Notes under the pieces: model-generated
What the model was told of the DNA's origin: nothing
The model's database searches: none
What the model saw: the letters and a program-made list of their open reading frames with translations, nothing else
Origin: Pseudomonadota bacterium
GTDB taxonomy: Bacteria > Pseudomonadota > Gammaproteobacteria > Burkholderiales > Burkholderiaceae_C
Direction of reading: 5' to 3'
Assembly (NCBI GenBank): GCA_023435325.1
Contig: JAEYRT010000225.1
Coordinates: forward strand, 1-7,208
Length of the DNA: 7,208 nt
Shown: positions 1 to 5,853 of the stretch, piece by piece
Layout: every line of letters begins with the position of its first letter
Position numbering within the stretch: position 1 is the stretch's first letter
Position numbers and translations under genes: made by a program

Positions 1-1814
1 GCGCAGCACTGGGCGGTGGCCTGAAAGTGGCGCTGTCGGCCCACTACCGCCTGGCTTTGCCCAAGGCTTTGCTGGGCTTGCCCGAAGTGAACCTGGGCCT
101 GCTGCCCGGCGCAGGCGGCACCCAGCGTGCGCCCCGCGTGATGGGCGTGAAGGCTGCGACCGAGCTGATGCTCAGCGGCAAACACCTCCATGCCAAGGCC
201 GCCGCTGCAGCAGGCCTGGTGGACAAGCTGGTGGAAGGTGAAGACCCTGTGGCCGCTGGCCTGGCTTACACCCGCGAACTGTTGGCTGCCGGTACCGCCG
301 TGCGCCGCACCCGCGACATCGAGATCGCTGACAAGACCGCTGCACTGGCTGACCTGGAAGCACTGGCCATCGACACCGCCAAGAAGGCGCGTGGTCTGTT
401 CTCGCCCATGAAGATCATCGAATGCGCCAAGGCTGCCGTGGAGCTGCCTTTTGACCAGGGCCTGGCCAAGGAGCGCGAGCTGTTCCTGCAGTGCCTGGAA
501 AGCCCCCAGCGTCAGGGCCTGATCCACGCTTTCTTCGCCGAGCGTGAAACCGCCAAGATTCCCGAAGCCAAGGCTGCAGCACCCCGTCCGTTCAGCAAGC
601 TGGCCATCATCGGTGGCGGCACCATGGGCGCTGGCATCACCGTGGCTGCGCTGGATGCAGGCTACCCTGTGATCATGATCGAGCGTGATGCCGAATCCAT
701 CGCCCGTGGTCAGGCCAATGTGGAGAAGGTTTACAACGGCCTGATCGCCAAGGGCCGCATGACCGAAGAAGGCAAGGCTGCCATCATGGCGCGCTACACC
801 CCTTCGACCAGCTATGACGACCTGAAGGACGTGGACCTGGTGATCGAGGCGGTGTTCGAGGACCTGGAAGTCAAGAAGGCCGTGTTCAAGGAACTGGACC
901 GCGTGTGCAAGCCCGGCGCTGTGCTGGCCACCAACACCTCCTACCTGGACATCGACGCGATTGCCGCTTCGACCAGCCGCCCCCAAGACGTGATTGGCCT
1001 GCACTTCTTCAGCCCCGCCAACATCATGAAGCTGCTGGAGATCGTGGTGCCTGCCAAGGTGTCCGCCGACGTCGTGGCGACAGCGTTTGAGCTGGCCAAG
1101 AAACTGAAGAAAGTGCCCGTGCGCGCTGGTGTGTGCGATGGCTTCATCGGCAACCGCATTCTGGCGGTGTACAAGCAGGCGGCCGACTACATCATGGAAG
1201 ATGGTGCTTCGCCCTACGAAATCGACGAAGCCGTGCGCGGTTTTGGCTACCCCATGGGCCCCTTCCAAGTGACGGACCTGGCGGGTGGCGACATCGGCTG
1301 GGCCACGCGCAAGCGCCGCGCTGCCACCCGTGACCCCAAGGCACGTTATGTGGAAGTGGCAGACCGCGTGTGCGAGAACGGCTGGTTCGGTCAAAAAACC
1401 GGCCGCGGTTTCTACCTGTACCCCCAAGGTGCGCGCGTCGGTCAGCCTGACCCCGAAGTGCTGGCCATTGTGGATGCCGAGCGTGCCAAGAAGGGCGTGA
1501 CACCACGCAAGTTCACCCCCGAGGAAATCCTGCGCCGCTACATGGCTTCCATGGTCAACGAGGGCGCCAAGGTGGTGGAAGAGGGCATCGCCCTGCGCCC
1601 CCTGGATGTGGACGTGACCTTCATCTCCGGCTACGGCTTCCCCCGCTACCGCGGTGGCCCCATGAAGTGGGCCGACATGCAAGGCCTGGACAAGGTGCTG
1701 GCAGACATCAAGGAGTTCGAGAAGGAAGATCCATTGTTCTGGAAGCCTGCTGCGCTGCTGGAGAAGCTGGTCGCCGAGGGCAAGAACTTCGACAGTCTGA
1801 ACAAAGCGGCTTGA
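1..1814 (+). CDS. pimF: Bifunctional enoyl-CoA hydratase / 3-hydroxyacyl-CoA dehydrogenase, 5' end outside window (PimF/FadB type)
   Basis: This is a partial gene. The frame is open from base 3 and stops with TGA at 1812-1814. About 603 codons are visible against roughly 700 for the family, so about 100 N-terminal residues lie upstream, and the GTG at 27 is an internal valine codon. The protein would hydrate 2-enoyl-CoA and then oxidise L-3-hydroxyacyl-CoA with NAD in the cytoplasm. The sequence enters inside the crotonase domain at the oxyanion-hole motif ALGGG (about 6-20) and continues to LPEVNLGLLPGAGGTQR. The dinucleotide-binding loop GGGTMGAG is at 612-635 and starts the dehydrogenase part. 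Its expected catalytic residues are present: Ser of NTS (939-941), His of GLHFFSP (1002-1004), Glu of KLLEIV (1038-1040) and Asn of GFIGNR (1152-1154). The His-Glu spacing of 12 residues is as in FadB. A second C-terminal dehydrogenase domain ends the protein (SGYGFPRYRGGPMKWAD). One oddity is that the first catalytic glutamate of the hydratase is a lysine (codon 24-26, AAA). The name pimF rests on gene order; fadB-like or fadJ-like are alternatives. Confidence 0.93.
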   Translation, partial: AALGGGLKVALSAHYRLALPKALLGLPEVNLGLLPGAGGTQRAPRVMGVKAATELMLSGKHLHAKAAAAAGLVDKLVEGEDPVAAGLAYTRELLAAGTAVRRTRDIEIADKTAALADLEALAIDTAKKARGLFSPMKIIECAKAAVELPFDQGLAKERELFLQCLESPQRQGLIHAFFAERETAKIPEAKAAAPRPFSKLAIIGGGTMGAGITVAALDAGYPVIMIERDAESIARGQANVEKVYNGLIAKGRMTEEGKAAIMARYTPSTSYDDLKDVDLVIEAVFEDLEVKKAVFKELDRVCKPGAVLATNTSYLDIDAIAASTSRPQDVIGLHFFSPANIMKLLEIVVPAKVSADVVATAFELAKKLKKVPVRAGVCDGFIGNRILAVYKQAADYIMEDGASPYEIDEAVRGFGYPMGPFQVTDLAGGDIGWATRKRRAATRDPKARYVEVADRVCENGWFGQKTGRGFYLYPQGARVGQPDPEVLAIVDAERAKKGVTPRKFTPEEILRRYMASMVNEGAKVVEEGIALRPLDVDVTFISGYGFPRYRGGPMKWADMQGLDKVLADIKEFEKEDPLFWKPAALLEKLVAEGKNFDSLNKAA

Positions 1815-1913
1815 ACCGCCACTTTGTGAAGAGGAAGGGGCTGTAAAGCCCCATCAGGGAGCGGCGGCTGTAGAGAGCCAAAGCCCGCAGCCGCCACGGC
1901 ACTGCCCAGTGCC
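1801..1913 (+). other. Series of hairpins at and after the end of the hydratase/dehydrogenase gene
   Basis: Four stem-loops follow one another. ACAAAG (1801-1806) pairs with CTTTGT (1822-1827) around the stop codon. GGGGCT (1837-1842) pairs with AGCCCC (1847-1852) over a GTAA loop. GGCGGCTG (1863-1870) pairs with CAGCCGCC (1888-1895). GGCACT (1898-1903) pairs with AGTGCC (1908-1913) over a GCCC loop. None is followed by a T-run, so a canonical intrinsic terminator is not supported. They could instead protect the 3' end of the upstream message, pause polymerase or act in partial termination. The stems are seen directly; their role is inferred. Confidence 0.5.
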
Positions 1914-1925
1914 ACTTACAAAGCG

Positions 1926-2003
1926 TAGCGGCCAGCGCTTGATACATCAGGTTTTCAAATAGAAAAGTATTTGAAACTCAATATGCAAAAGCGTTGGCAG
2001 CTA
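1926..2003. repeat. Composite inverted repeat with a perfect central palindrome, upstream of the thiolase
   Basis: The outer arms TAGCGGCCAGCGCTT (1926-1940) and AAGCGTTGGCAGCTA (1989-2003) are inverted copies matching at 13 of 15 positions, one mismatch being a G-U wobble in RNA. Between them lies a perfect 9-bp inverted repeat, TTTCAAATA (1953-1961) and TATTTGAAA (1968-1976), with a 6-base spacer. The inner part is clearly more AT-rich than its surroundings. The outer arms resemble in style the short GCGCT-containing palindromic repeats that I recall as scattered through Comamonadaceae intergenic DNA, so a REP-like or MITE-like element is one reading. An operator or a leader fold controlling the thiolase is another. 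The geometry is seen; the identity is inferred. Confidence 0.55.
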
Positions 2004-2033
2004 TCAAAAACATTAACCGAGACATCACACACC

Positions 2034-3230
2034 ATGCGCGAAGCCGTCATTGTTTCCACCGCCCGTACCCCGCTGACCAAGTCGCACCGCGGCGAATTCA
2101 ACATCACGCCTGCTGCGCAGCTGGCCGCTTATTCGGTCAAGGCTGCGGTGGAGCGTTCGGGCGTGGACCCCGAAATGATCGAGGACCTGATTCTCGGCTG
2201 TGGCAACCCTGACGGTTTCCAGGGCCGCAACCTGGGCCGCCAGACCGTGCTGCGCGCCGAGTTGCCGCTGAGCATCGCCGGCACCACCATCACGCGCTAC
2301 TGCGCCTCCGGTCTGCAGTCGATTGCGATTGCCGCAGGCCGCGTGGTGGCCGAAGGTGTGGACGCCATGCTGGCTGGTGGAGTGGAAACCATCTCGGGCA
2401 TCCGTGCAGGCAACAACCTGCCCACCGACATGGACCCCTGGCTGGTAGAGCGCAAGCCCGAGTTGTTCATGGCCATGATCGACACCGCCGATGTGGTGGC
2501 CAAGCGCTACAACATCAGCCGTGAAGACCAGGACGCCTTCTCGCTGCTGAGCCAGCAGCGCACGGCCGCAGCCCAGGCCGCTGGCCTGTTTGACAACGAA
2601 ATCATTCCTTGCGCCACCAAGATGGCCGAGAAGAACAAGGAAACCGGCGAAGTCACCTACCGCGACGTCGTGGCCACCAAGGACAACTGCAACCGCGCCA
2701 GCACCACGCTGGAAGGCCTGGCCAAGCTGGAGCCTGTGAAGGGCCCCGGCAACTTCATCACGGCGGGCAATGCCTCGCAGCTGTCCGATGGTTCCAGCGC
2801 CTGTGTGGTGGTGGAGGCCAAGGTGGCCGAGCGCCTGGGCCTGAAGCCCCTGGGTGCTTTCCGCGGCTTTGCCGTGGCGGGTTGCGAACCTGACGAGATG
2901 GGCATCGGCCCCGTGTTTGCCGTGCCCAAGCTGCTCAAGCGCCACGGCCTCACGGTGGACGACATCGACCTGTGGGAGCTGAACGAAGCCTTCGCTTCGC
3001 AAGCCCTGTACTGCCAGCGCCAGTTGGGCATTCCAACGGAGCGCCTGAACGTCAACGGCGGCGCGATCTCCATCGGCCACCCCTTTGGCATGACCGGTGC
3101 ACGTCTGACCGGCCACATCCTGCTCGAAGGCCAGCGCCGCAAGGCCCAAGGCCAGCACGTGAAGTACGGCGTGGTGACCATGTGCATCGCCGGTGGCATG
3201 GGCGCAGCGGGCCTGTTTGAGATTTATTGA
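2034..3230 (+). CDS. pimB: Acetyl-CoA acyltransferase (thiolase, PimB/FadA type)
   Basis: This thiolase (398 aa) would cleave 3-oxoacyl-CoA with free CoA to release acetyl-CoA, the last step of each beta-oxidation round. I chose the ATG at 2034 because MREAVIVSTARTP is the usual thiolase opening. Longer starts would run through the inverted repeat upstream and add a tail the family lacks. The Shine-Dalgarno sequence is weak (GAG at 2019-2021). Active-site residues are in place: nucleophilic Cys90 in RYCASGLQ (codon 2301-2303), the NEAFA motif, His349 in SIGHPFGMTG (codon 3078-3080), and Cys384 in MCIAGGMGAAG (codon 3183-3185). The last motif has Ala where many thiolases have Gly (CxGG). Length and motifs favour a degradative thiolase. 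The gene lies 219 bp after the bifunctional enzyme and 144 bp before the dehydrogenases, longer gaps than within a tight operon, so it may have separate or modulated expression. The symbol pimB follows from cluster order; fadA or a pcaF-like paralogue are alternatives. Confidence 0.93.
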   Translation: MREAVIVSTARTPLTKSHRGEFNITPAAQLAAYSVKAAVERSGVDPEMIEDLILGCGNPDGFQGRNLGRQTVLRAELPLSIAGTTITRYCASGLQSIAIAAGRVVAEGVDAMLAGGVETISGIRAGNNLPTDMDPWLVERKPELFMAMIDTADVVAKRYNISREDQDAFSLLSQQRTAAAQAAGLFDNEIIPCATKMAEKNKETGEVTYRDVVATKDNCNRASTTLEGLAKLEPVKGPGNFITAGNASQLSDGSSACVVVEAKVAERLGLKPLGAFRGFAVAGCEPDEMGIGPVFAVPKLLKRHGLTVDDIDLWELNEAFASQALYCQRQLGIPTERLNVNGGAISIGHPFGMTGARLTGHILLEGQRRKAQGQHVKYGVVTMCIAGGMGAAGLFEIY

Positions 3231-3254
3231 TACCCCCTGAGTCGCTGCGCGCGG

Positions 3255-3288
3255 GGCGACCGCCTCGCGTCGGGGCGGCGGTGTCGCC
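3255..3288 (+). other. GC-rich hairpin between thiolase and first acyl-CoA dehydrogenase
   Basis: GGCGACCGCC (3255-3264) pairs with GGCG (3277-3280) and GTCGCC (3283-3288), giving ten base pairs with a two-base bulge (GT, 3281-3282) and a 12-base loop. The following sequence (TTAGGCCC) has no T-run, so it is at best a weak or factor-assisted terminator. A second short palindrome, GCCTC-A-GAGGC, is at 3313-3323. The rest of the 144-bp gap shows no promoter I would defend. Confidence 0.4.
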
Positions 3289-3374
3289 TTAGGCCCTGGC
3301 TCGCTGTCTCTGGCCTCAGAGGCGGCTATGCAAGGGACAGTGCACAGGGATTAGGAATTACTGAGGAAAAAGCA

Positions 3375-4571
3375 ATGGATTTGCAATTTACCCCCCAAGA
3401 ACAAGCCTTCCGCGCGGAAGTGCAAGCCTTTCTGAAAGAAAAGCTCAGCCCCGAATTGGCCAACAAGGTCCGCGGCGGCCAAATCCTGAGCAAGCAGGAT
3501 TTGCAGGGCTGGCACGACGTGCTCAACGAGCGTGGCTGGCTGGCGAACCACTGGCCTGAAGAACACGGCGGCCCAGGCTGGGGTGCGGTCGAGAAGTTCA
3601 TCTTCGAAAACGAGTGCGCGCTGGCGGGCGCGCCTCGCCTGGTGCCCTTTGGCGTGAACATGCTTGGCCCCGTGCTGATCAAGTACGGCAATGAGCAGCA
3701 AAAAAAGCACTGGCTGCCCCGCATCCTGAACGGCGCTGACTGGTGGTGCCAGGGCTATTCGGAGCCCGGTTCGGGTTCTGACTTGGCCTCGGTCAAGACC
3801 ACGGCGGTGCGCGATGGTGACCACTACATCGTCAATGGTCAAAAGACCTGGACCACGCTGGGTCAGCACGCCAACATGATTTTCTGCCTGGTGCGCACCA
3901 ACAAGGACGTGAAGGCACAAGCGGGCATCAGCTTCTTGCTGGTGGACATGAACACCCCCGGCGTGGAAGTGCGCCCCATCATCACGCTGGATGGCGAGCA
4001 CGAAGTCAACGAAGTGTTCTTCACCGACGTGAAGGTGCCCGTTGAAAACCTGGTGGGCGAAGAAAACAAGGGCTGGACCTACGCCAAGTACCTGTTGACT
4101 TATGAGCGCACCAACATTGCCGGCGTGGGCTTCTCGGTGGCTTCGCTGGAAAAGCTCAAAGTGGCTGCCAGCCGCACCATGTACAACGGCAAGCCCCTGT
4201 CGCAAGACCCGCTGTTTGCTGCACGCATGGCCAAGGTCGAGATCGACCTGGAAAACATGAAGACCACCAACCTGCGCGTGATCGCTGCCGTGGCTGGTGG
4301 CGGTGTGCCCGGTGCGGAAAGTTCCATGCTCAAGATCAAGGGCACTGAGATTCGCCAGGAAATCCTGTCGCTGATCCGCCGCGCCATGGGCCCCTACGCT
4401 GCACCGTTCGAAGAGGCCGCCATGCACGGCACCAACACCGAACCCACCGTGGGCCCTGAAGAGGCTTACTCGGCTGCCGCCGCCTACTTCAACTACCGCA
4501 AGCTGTCGATCTTCGGCGGCTCCAACGAAATTCAAAAGAACATCATCTCCAAGATGATCCTGGGCCTCTGA
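3375..4571 (+). CDS. pimC: Acyl-CoA dehydrogenase, large-subunit type (pimeloyl-CoA dehydrogenase PimC-like)
   Basis: This FAD-dependent acyl-CoA dehydrogenase (398 aa) would make the 2,3 double bond in an acyl-CoA and pass electrons to electron-transfer flavoprotein. The ATG has a good ribosome site, GAGG at 3363-3366, eight bases upstream. The N-terminal helical domain is followed by the mid-domain signature YSEPGSGSDL (residues 128-137) and KTWTT. The catalytic base is probably Glu244 in LTYERTNIAG (codon 4104-4106), the helix-G position used by isovaleryl-CoA dehydrogenase. At the medium-chain enzyme's Glu position there is Gly381 (FGGSNEIQ). The TRxQFG arginine and the Q-x-x-GG motif that bind FAD across a subunit interface are missing here; the corresponding stretches read NGKPLSQDP and a long MGPYAAPFEEAAMHG insert. 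The next gene supplies both motifs, 25 bp downstream, which fits a mixed alpha/beta enzyme. The length matches PimC of Rhodopseudomonas as I remember it. The exact chain length and whether the substrate is a dicarboxyl-CoA are not determined. Confidence 0.9.
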   Translation: MDLQFTPQEQAFRAEVQAFLKEKLSPELANKVRGGQILSKQDLQGWHDVLNERGWLANHWPEEHGGPGWGAVEKFIFENECALAGAPRLVPFGVNMLGPVLIKYGNEQQKKHWLPRILNGADWWCQGYSEPGSGSDLASVKTTAVRDGDHYIVNGQKTWTTLGQHANMIFCLVRTNKDVKAQAGISFLLVDMNTPGVEVRPIITLDGEHEVNEVFFTDVKVPVENLVGEENKGWTYAKYLLTYERTNIAGVGFSVASLEKLKVAASRTMYNGKPLSQDPLFAARMAKVEIDLENMKTTNLRVIAAVAGGGVPGAESSMLKIKGTEIRQEILSLIRRAMGPYAAPFEEAAMHGTNTEPTVGPEEAYSAAAAYFNYRKLSIFGGSNEIQKNIISKMILGL

Positions 4572-4596
4572 TTCAGGCGAGGGAAGGAACAAGCAC

Positions 4597-5733
4597 ATGA
4601 ACTTCGAACACACCGAAGACCGCCGCATGCTGGCGGACACCTTGAACCGCTTTGTCTCTGAGCAGTACGGTATCGAGCACCGCAACAAGATCGCCTACGG
4701 CGAAGAAGGCCACAGCGCTGAGCTGTATGCCCAATTTGCCGAGCTGGGTGCGATTGGTGCGCTGTTCAAGGAAGAAGATGGTGGCTTTGGCGGCGCAGGC
4801 TTTGACATCAGCGTGGTGTTTGAGTCGCTGGGCCGCGGCCTGGTGGCCGAGCCCCTGCTGGGCGCATTGGTCGTGGGCCAAGCCCTGGTCGCTGCAGGCA
4901 CCGAGTCGCAAAAAGCCAAGCTGGAAGACATCGTGGCTGGTGGCGTGATCGCTGCACTGGCGCACGACGAGCCCGGCAGCCACTATGAGCTGAACAACGT
5001 CAAGACCACGGCGGCCAAGTCGGCCAATGGTTGGGTGCTGAACGGTGCCAAGGGTGTGGTGGCTTTTGGCGCCAAGGCTGATTTGCTGCTGGTATCGGCT
5101 CGCACTTCGGGCAACCAGTACGACCAGGACGGCATCAGCCTGTTCCTGGTGGATGGCAGCACAGCGGGCATCAGCAAGCGCAGCCTGCAGCGTTTTGAAG
5201 GCGGCCGTGTGGCAGAACTGGCGTTCGACAACGTGCAGCTGAACGCGGATGCCCTGCTGGGTGCAGAAGGCAAGGGCTTTGAAGTGCTGGAGCACATCAG
5301 CGGCTACGCACTGCTGGCACTGGCGGCTGAATCTGTCGGCGCCATGGACGTGGCCAAGCAGCACACCCTGGAATACCTGCAGACCCGCAAGCAGTTCGGC
5401 GTGGCGATTGGTACGTTCCAAGCCCTGCAACACCGCATGGCCGATGTGCTGCTGGAAGTGGAACAGGCCCGCTCGGCCGTCATCAACGCCGCAGATGCCA
5501 TCGACAATGCCCAAGGCGCAGCCAAGCAAAAGGCACTGTCGGCAGCCAAGTACACCGTGGGCTACGTGGGCACTCAAGTGGCGCAAGAGAGCATTCAGTT
5601 GCACGGCGGTATTGGCATGACCTGGGAGCTGCCTTTGGCGCACTATGCCAAGCGCCTGGTCATGATCGACCACCAGTTCGGTGACGAGGACCACCACCTG
5701 GCGCGCTTTATCGCACTGGGCCAGCAAGCCTGA
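4597..5733 (+). CDS. pimD: Acyl-CoA dehydrogenase, small-subunit type (pimeloyl-CoA dehydrogenase PimD-like)
   Basis: This 378-aa protein is the likely partner of the preceding dehydrogenase and probably co-translated with it: the gap is 25 bp and AAGGA (4584-4588) sits eight bases before the ATG. The fold is recognisable from MNFEHTEDRRML at the start, the DEPGSHYEL region in the middle and the C-terminal helices. It keeps the FAD-contact motifs TRKQFG (Arg264, codon 5386-5388) and QLHGGIGM (Gln334 onward, from 5596). It lacks a catalytic base: the helix-G position is Ala238 (GYALLALAAES) and the alternative C-terminal position is Gly362 (QFGDEDHH). This is the mirror image of the large subunit, as known for heterotetrameric acyl-CoA dehydrogenases of mycobacterial steroid breakdown. 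I infer that it contributes FAD binding and structure but no catalysis on its own. A stand-alone enzyme is less likely. Base composition matches its neighbours, with no sign of transfer. Confidence 0.88.
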   Translation: MNFEHTEDRRMLADTLNRFVSEQYGIEHRNKIAYGEEGHSAELYAQFAELGAIGALFKEEDGGFGGAGFDISVVFESLGRGLVAEPLLGALVVGQALVAAGTESQKAKLEDIVAGGVIAALAHDEPGSHYELNNVKTTAAKSANGWVLNGAKGVVAFGAKADLLLVSARTSGNQYDQDGISLFLVDGSTAGISKRSLQRFEGGRVAELAFDNVQLNADALLGAEGKGFEVLEHISGYALLALAAESVGAMDVAKQHTLEYLQTRKQFGVAIGTFQALQHRMADVLLEVEQARSAVINAADAIDNAQGAAKQKALSAAKYTVGYVGTQVAQESIQLHGGIGMTWELPLAHYAKRLVMIDHQFGDEDHHLARFIALGQQA

Positions 5734-5743
5734 GCAGCGTGAG

Positions 5744-5803
5744 GGCAGGGCCTTGGCCCTGCCATGTCGAATGGCCCTTGTCCTGCTTTTGGCAGGCGAG
5801 GGC
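5744..5803 (+). other. Two consecutive hairpins after the small-subunit dehydrogenase gene
   Basis: GGCAGGGCC (5744-5752) and GGCCCTGCC (5755-5763) form a perfect inverted repeat, read as an 8-bp stem with a CTTG loop. Next, GCCCT (5774-5778) with AGGGC (5799-5803) encloses CCTGC (5782-5786) and GCAGG (5792-5796) over a TTTTG loop. Neither stem is followed by a T-run. They lie in the 120-bp gap before the next gene and may set a difference in message level between the dehydrogenase pair and the downstream genes. A full terminator is possible but unsupported. Confidence 0.45.
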
Positions 5804-5840
5804 TGCGTCAGTTTGAAAAAGCCAACACATAGAACAGGCC

Positions 5841-5846
5841 AAGGAG
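5841..5846 (+). promoter_or_regulatory. Ribosome binding site that fixes a GTG start
   Basis: AAGGAG lies seven bases before GTG at 5854. It is a near-perfect Shine-Dalgarno at ideal spacing, and it supports the GTG as the true start of the crotonase gene. Confidence 0.8.
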
Positions 5847-5853
5847 ATACGCT

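Noticed and set aside
27..29. GTG at 27 as the start of the first gene
   Set aside because: The frame is open to the window edge and the preceding residues form the conserved ALGGG motif, so the gene continues upstream and this codon is an internal valine.
1837..1852. Rho-independent terminator after the first gene
   Set aside because: The stem is short and not followed by a T-tract, so it is kept only as part of a hairpin series.
1939..1976. A possible sigma-70 promoter (TTGATA at 1939-1944, AT-rich bases downstream)
   Set aside because: No acceptable -10 hexamer is found at 16-18 bases spacing; the AT-rich bases are better explained by the palindrome.
1971..2033. An upstream TTG start that would add 21 residues to the thiolase
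   Set aside because: The TTG lies inside the palindrome, the added residues do not resemble thiolases, and the family start MREAVIVSTARTP begins at 2034.
2025..3158. A 377-codon minus-strand open frame over the thiolase
   Set aside because: Same reasoning: a His/Gly/Val-rich shadow of the thiolase reading frame without family features.
3351..4688. A 445-codon minus-strand open frame over the large-subunit dehydrogenase
   Set aside because: It is antisense to a well-supported gene, has no recognisable motif, and is explained by the scarcity of stops in GC-rich codon structure.
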